From: Gammaproteobacteria bacterium
Lineage (GTDB): Bacteria > Pseudomonadota > Gammaproteobacteria > UBA6429 > Thiohalophilaceae
Assembly (NCBI GenBank): GCA_013152045.1
Contig: JAADGZ010000205.1
Location: forward strand, 1 to 6,309
Direction of reading: 5' to 3'
Length of the DNA: 6,309 nt
Notes under the pieces: generated by a model
What the model was told of the DNA's origin: nothing
Seen by the model: only the letters and a program-made list of their open reading frames with translations
The model's database searches: none
Made by a program: the position numbers and the translations under genes
Shown: piece by piece, positions 4,466-6,309 of the stretch
Layout: every line of letters starts with the position of its first letter
How positions within the stretch are numbered: position 1 is the first letter of the stretch

Positions 4466-6309
4466 ATGTCTGAACCTTATGTTATAAAAATGCCCAAGCT
4501 TTCCGACACGATGGAAGAAGGTGTGGTAGTCAGCTGGGAAAAGGAAATTGGCGACAAAGTCGAGCGTGGTGATATCGTCGCTACGGTGGAAACCGACAAA
4601 GCGATCATGGATGTGGAAGTCTTCCGTGAAGGCTATCTGTCGGGTCCTATTGCTGAAATGGATGCAACTATCCCGGTGGGTGGAGCCATGGCCTATTTGG
4701 TTGCCAGTGCCGAGGACGTTCAGCAGGGTGGCGATAATCCGCTTGAAACGGTTTCAGCGGATAGTGATGCCAATGTTGATGTCGACACAGAAAATGCGGT
4801 GGTTATAGATGAAACACCCGCTGATGCACATACTATTTTAATGCCCAAACTCTCGGATACCATGACCGAAGGCGTCATGGTGAGCTGGGAAAAAGAGATG
4901 GGTGACAAAGTTGAACGCGGTGATGTGGTCGCCCAGGTGGAAACCGATAAGGCCATCATGGACGTGGAAGTTTTCCGTGAAGGTTATTTGTCAGGACCGA
5001 TGGCCGAGGTAGATGCGACGGTGCCAGTGGGCGAGGCAATCGCCTATCTGGTGGCCGAACCCGAGCAGGTTCTGAACACGACAAAATCAGCCAGCAGCGC
5101 TGTACCTGCAACAAACAGTCAGGAAAAGGTCAAACCGGTTCCCGCCGGTGCGGCAAAAGCCAAGACCCACATTCCTGCGATGCCACATGGCGCTACTCCA
5201 GCACCGCGGCCACAGAAAAAACCGGCCACGCCTTATGCACGACAATTGGCGGGTGCCCACGGTATCGATCTGAACAGTATTACTGGCAGCGGACCCAATG
5301 GCGCGATTATCGCGGCTGACGTACTCAACAGTAATGTCCAGAAGACCTCGACCAAACGCATTTTCCAGGTGCCGGGCGAAGGTCGTGCGATGACGGCGAT
5401 GGAAAAAGCTGTAGCGCACAATATGGAATATTCGCTTTCCATGCCGCTGTTTCGGGTTACCGTCAATGTCGATCCCGCCGCCCTGAAAACGGCATCCAAA
5501 GCCAAAGGTTTCTCACTTACAGTGACCCTGGCCAAGGCTGCCGCTCTGGCGATCGAAAAACACCCTATTATCAATGCGGTTTACCAGCATGAAGATCGCA
5601 TCGTTGAACGTGATCAGATCGATGTCGGTTTGGCGGTGGAAACCGCCGGTATGGGCCTGGTGGTGCCAGTATTGCGTGATGCCGCCAGCCGTTCATTGGC
5701 GGAGTTGTCCGCCGACTGGAAAGATCTGGTGGAACGCGCTCGCGCCCGCCGCTTGAAACCAGAAGAATATTCCAACCCCACGTTTACCATTTCCAATATG
5801 GGCATGATGGGTGTGGCCCAGTTTGATGCGATTCCCTCACCGGGCACGTCGGCGATTTTTGCCATTTCGACCCTGGGACCGCAGGGTATGCCGGTGACCA
5901 TTACTGCCGATCACCGTATCGTCAATGGCGCTGATGCCGCTAAGTTTCTGAACACTTTCCGCGATCTGGTGCAGAACCCGAATTGGCTGGATGGTGCTGC
6001 AACTGCCGTTACTTCTGTGCCCGTTGCCCCGAAAACCACCAGCTTTGATTTTAAAATACCTGCTGGTGATTGGGACTACGATGTGGTGGTTATTGGCGGC
6101 GGCCCCGGCGGTGAAGACTGTGCCCGTGATCTGGTCGAACACGGTTTCAAGGTGGCCATGATCAATGATGCGCCGTTCCCCGGTGGCGAATGCCTGTGGC
6201 GTGGCTGTATTCCATCCAAAGCCTGGCGTGCTGCAGCGGATCGCATCCGTGATCGCGCGCATGACATTCACCTTGGCGTCAAGGGTACAACAAAGCCCGT
6301 GCTTGACTG
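4466..6309 (+). CDS. pdhC: Fused dihydrolipoamide acetyltransferase (E2)-dihydrolipoamide dehydrogenase (E3), 3' partial
   Basis: The frame stays open for 614 codons to the window edge with no stop, so the gene is cut on the right. Order: lipoyl domain 1 (about 5-80, lipoyl-lysine K45 in ETDKAIM); an acidic linker (about 85-120); lipoyl domain 2 (about 123-197, K162 in ETDKAIM); an Ala/Pro/Lys linker (about 200-253); peripheral subunit-binding domain (254-290, TPYARQLA...GSGPNGAI); acyltransferase core (about 304-507) with FTISNMG (440-446) and active-site DHRIVNG (H483); a 27-residue linker; then the start of an FAD/NAD disulfide oxidoreductase from about 537, with FAD-binding GGGPGG (544-549) and redox CLWRGCIPSK (C576, C581). 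E2 moves acetyl groups from lipoate to CoA and E3 reoxidises lipoate with NAD+. Oddities: the covalent E3, Asn at 487 where Asp is usual, a short core, and the missing Arg in the subunit-binding domain. AGGA at 4453-4456 lies 9 bases before the ATG, a weak site. Domain calls are firm; the remainder of E3 is not visible. Confidence 0.93.
   Translation, partial: MSEPYVIKMPKLSDTMEEGVVVSWEKEIGDKVERGDIVATVETDKAIMDVEVFREGYLSGPIAEMDATIPVGGAMAYLVASAEDVQQGGDNPLETVSADSDANVDVDTENAVVIDETPADAHTILMPKLSDTMTEGVMVSWEKEMGDKVERGDVVAQVETDKAIMDVEVFREGYLSGPMAEVDATVPVGEAIAYLVAEPEQVLNTTKSASSAVPATNSQEKVKPVPAGAAKAKTHIPAMPHGATPAPRPQKKPATPYARQLAGAHGIDLNSITGSGPNGAIIAADVLNSNVQKTSTKRIFQVPGEGRAMTAMEKAVAHNMEYSLSMPLFRVTVNVDPAALKTASKAKGFSLTVTLAKAAALAIEKHPIINAVYQHEDRIVERDQIDVGLAVETAGMGLVVPVLRDAASRSLAELSADWKDLVERARARRLKPEEYSNPTFTISNMGMMGVAQFDAIPSPGTSAIFAISTLGPQGMPVTITADHRIVNGADAAKFLNTFRDLVQNPNWLDGAATAVTSVPVAPKTTSFDFKIPAGDWDYDVVVIGGGPGGEDCARDLVEHGFKVAMINDAPFPGGECLWRGCIPSKAWRAAADRIRDRAHDIHLGVKGTTKPVLD
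4490..4705 (+). repeat. Lipoyl domain 1 coding repeat
   Basis: The first of two near-duplicate lipoyl-domain units inside the E2-E3 gene, residues 9-80. It matches the second unit (4841-5056) at 62 of 72 residues without gaps, with a 351-base offset. The DNA differs at many silent third positions (AAG/AAA, TCC/TCG, GGT/GGC), so the duplication is not recent and protein sequence has been held constant. Confidence 0.9.
4841..5056 (+). repeat. Lipoyl domain 2 coding repeat
   Basis: The second lipoyl-domain unit, residues 126-197, with lipoyl-lysine K162. The ten differences from unit 1 are mostly conservative Ile/Met/Val exchanges. ERGD, VETDKAIMDVEVFREGYLSGP and AYLVA are shared apart from silent base changes, which means both domains probably serve the same E1 and core. 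Confidence 0.9.

Noticed and set aside
5984..6100. E2-E3 junction as a frameshift or missed stop between two genes
   Set aside because: The frame was read codon by codon across the join; there is no stop, no internal ribosome-binding site with a start codon near 6060, and the linker (about 27 residues with Ala, Thr, Val, Pro) looks like a normal interdomain linker.

Overview
The window looks like chromosomal DNA from a Gram-negative proteobacterium, probably a gammaproteobacterium of the environmental type that makes exosortase (PEP-CTERM) substrates. Reasons: a secreted protein ending in a VPVPA-type C-terminal sorting signal; a heterotetrameric pyruvate dehydrogenase operon with Shine-Dalgarno sites; and two kinds of interspersed palindromic repeat (TTCGAC...GGGTGAACGG and CGCAGAG types) that I remember as common in such genomes. 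The taxon is inferred; no marker gene is present.

Layout. Bases 1-637 hold no convincing gene: there is one degenerate interspersed repeat (146-171), a small dyad (248-264) and a candidate sigma-70 promoter (570-597). Bases 638-1588 encode an uncharacterised exported protein with an N-terminal signal peptide and a PEP-CTERM-like tail, closed by a strong bidirectional-looking terminator (1595-1641). Bases 1642-2222 are again without a convincing gene and probably carry the promoter and leader of the next operon. From 2223 to the right edge lies a plus-strand operon: E1 alpha (2223-3233), E1 beta (3330-4310), and a large reading frame (4466 to beyond 6309) that is an E2 acyltransferase continuing in frame into an E3 dihydrolipoamide dehydrogenase.

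How they work together. The three operon genes would supply a whole 2-oxoacid dehydrogenase complex, most likely pyruvate dehydrogenase: E1 alpha/beta decarboxylates pyruvate on thiamine diphosphate, two lipoyl domains of E2 carry the acetyl group to the E2 core for transfer to CoA, and the flavin E3 reoxidises the lipoyl groups with NAD+. In all three proteins, motifs resemble (from memory) the plastid/cyanobacterial branch of the family.

The main point of interest is the last gene. E2 and E3, normally separate proteins held together by E2's peripheral subunit-binding domain, appear as one chain (lipoyl-lipoyl-PSBD-core-E3). The PSBD has lost a normally conserved E3-contacting arginine, the E2 active-site motif reads DHRIVNG rather than DHRxxDG, the core is short just before the active site, and the E3 redox site reads CLWRGC. 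Each of the two gaps inside the operon contains a strong inverted repeat. The E3 part is cut by the window edge.
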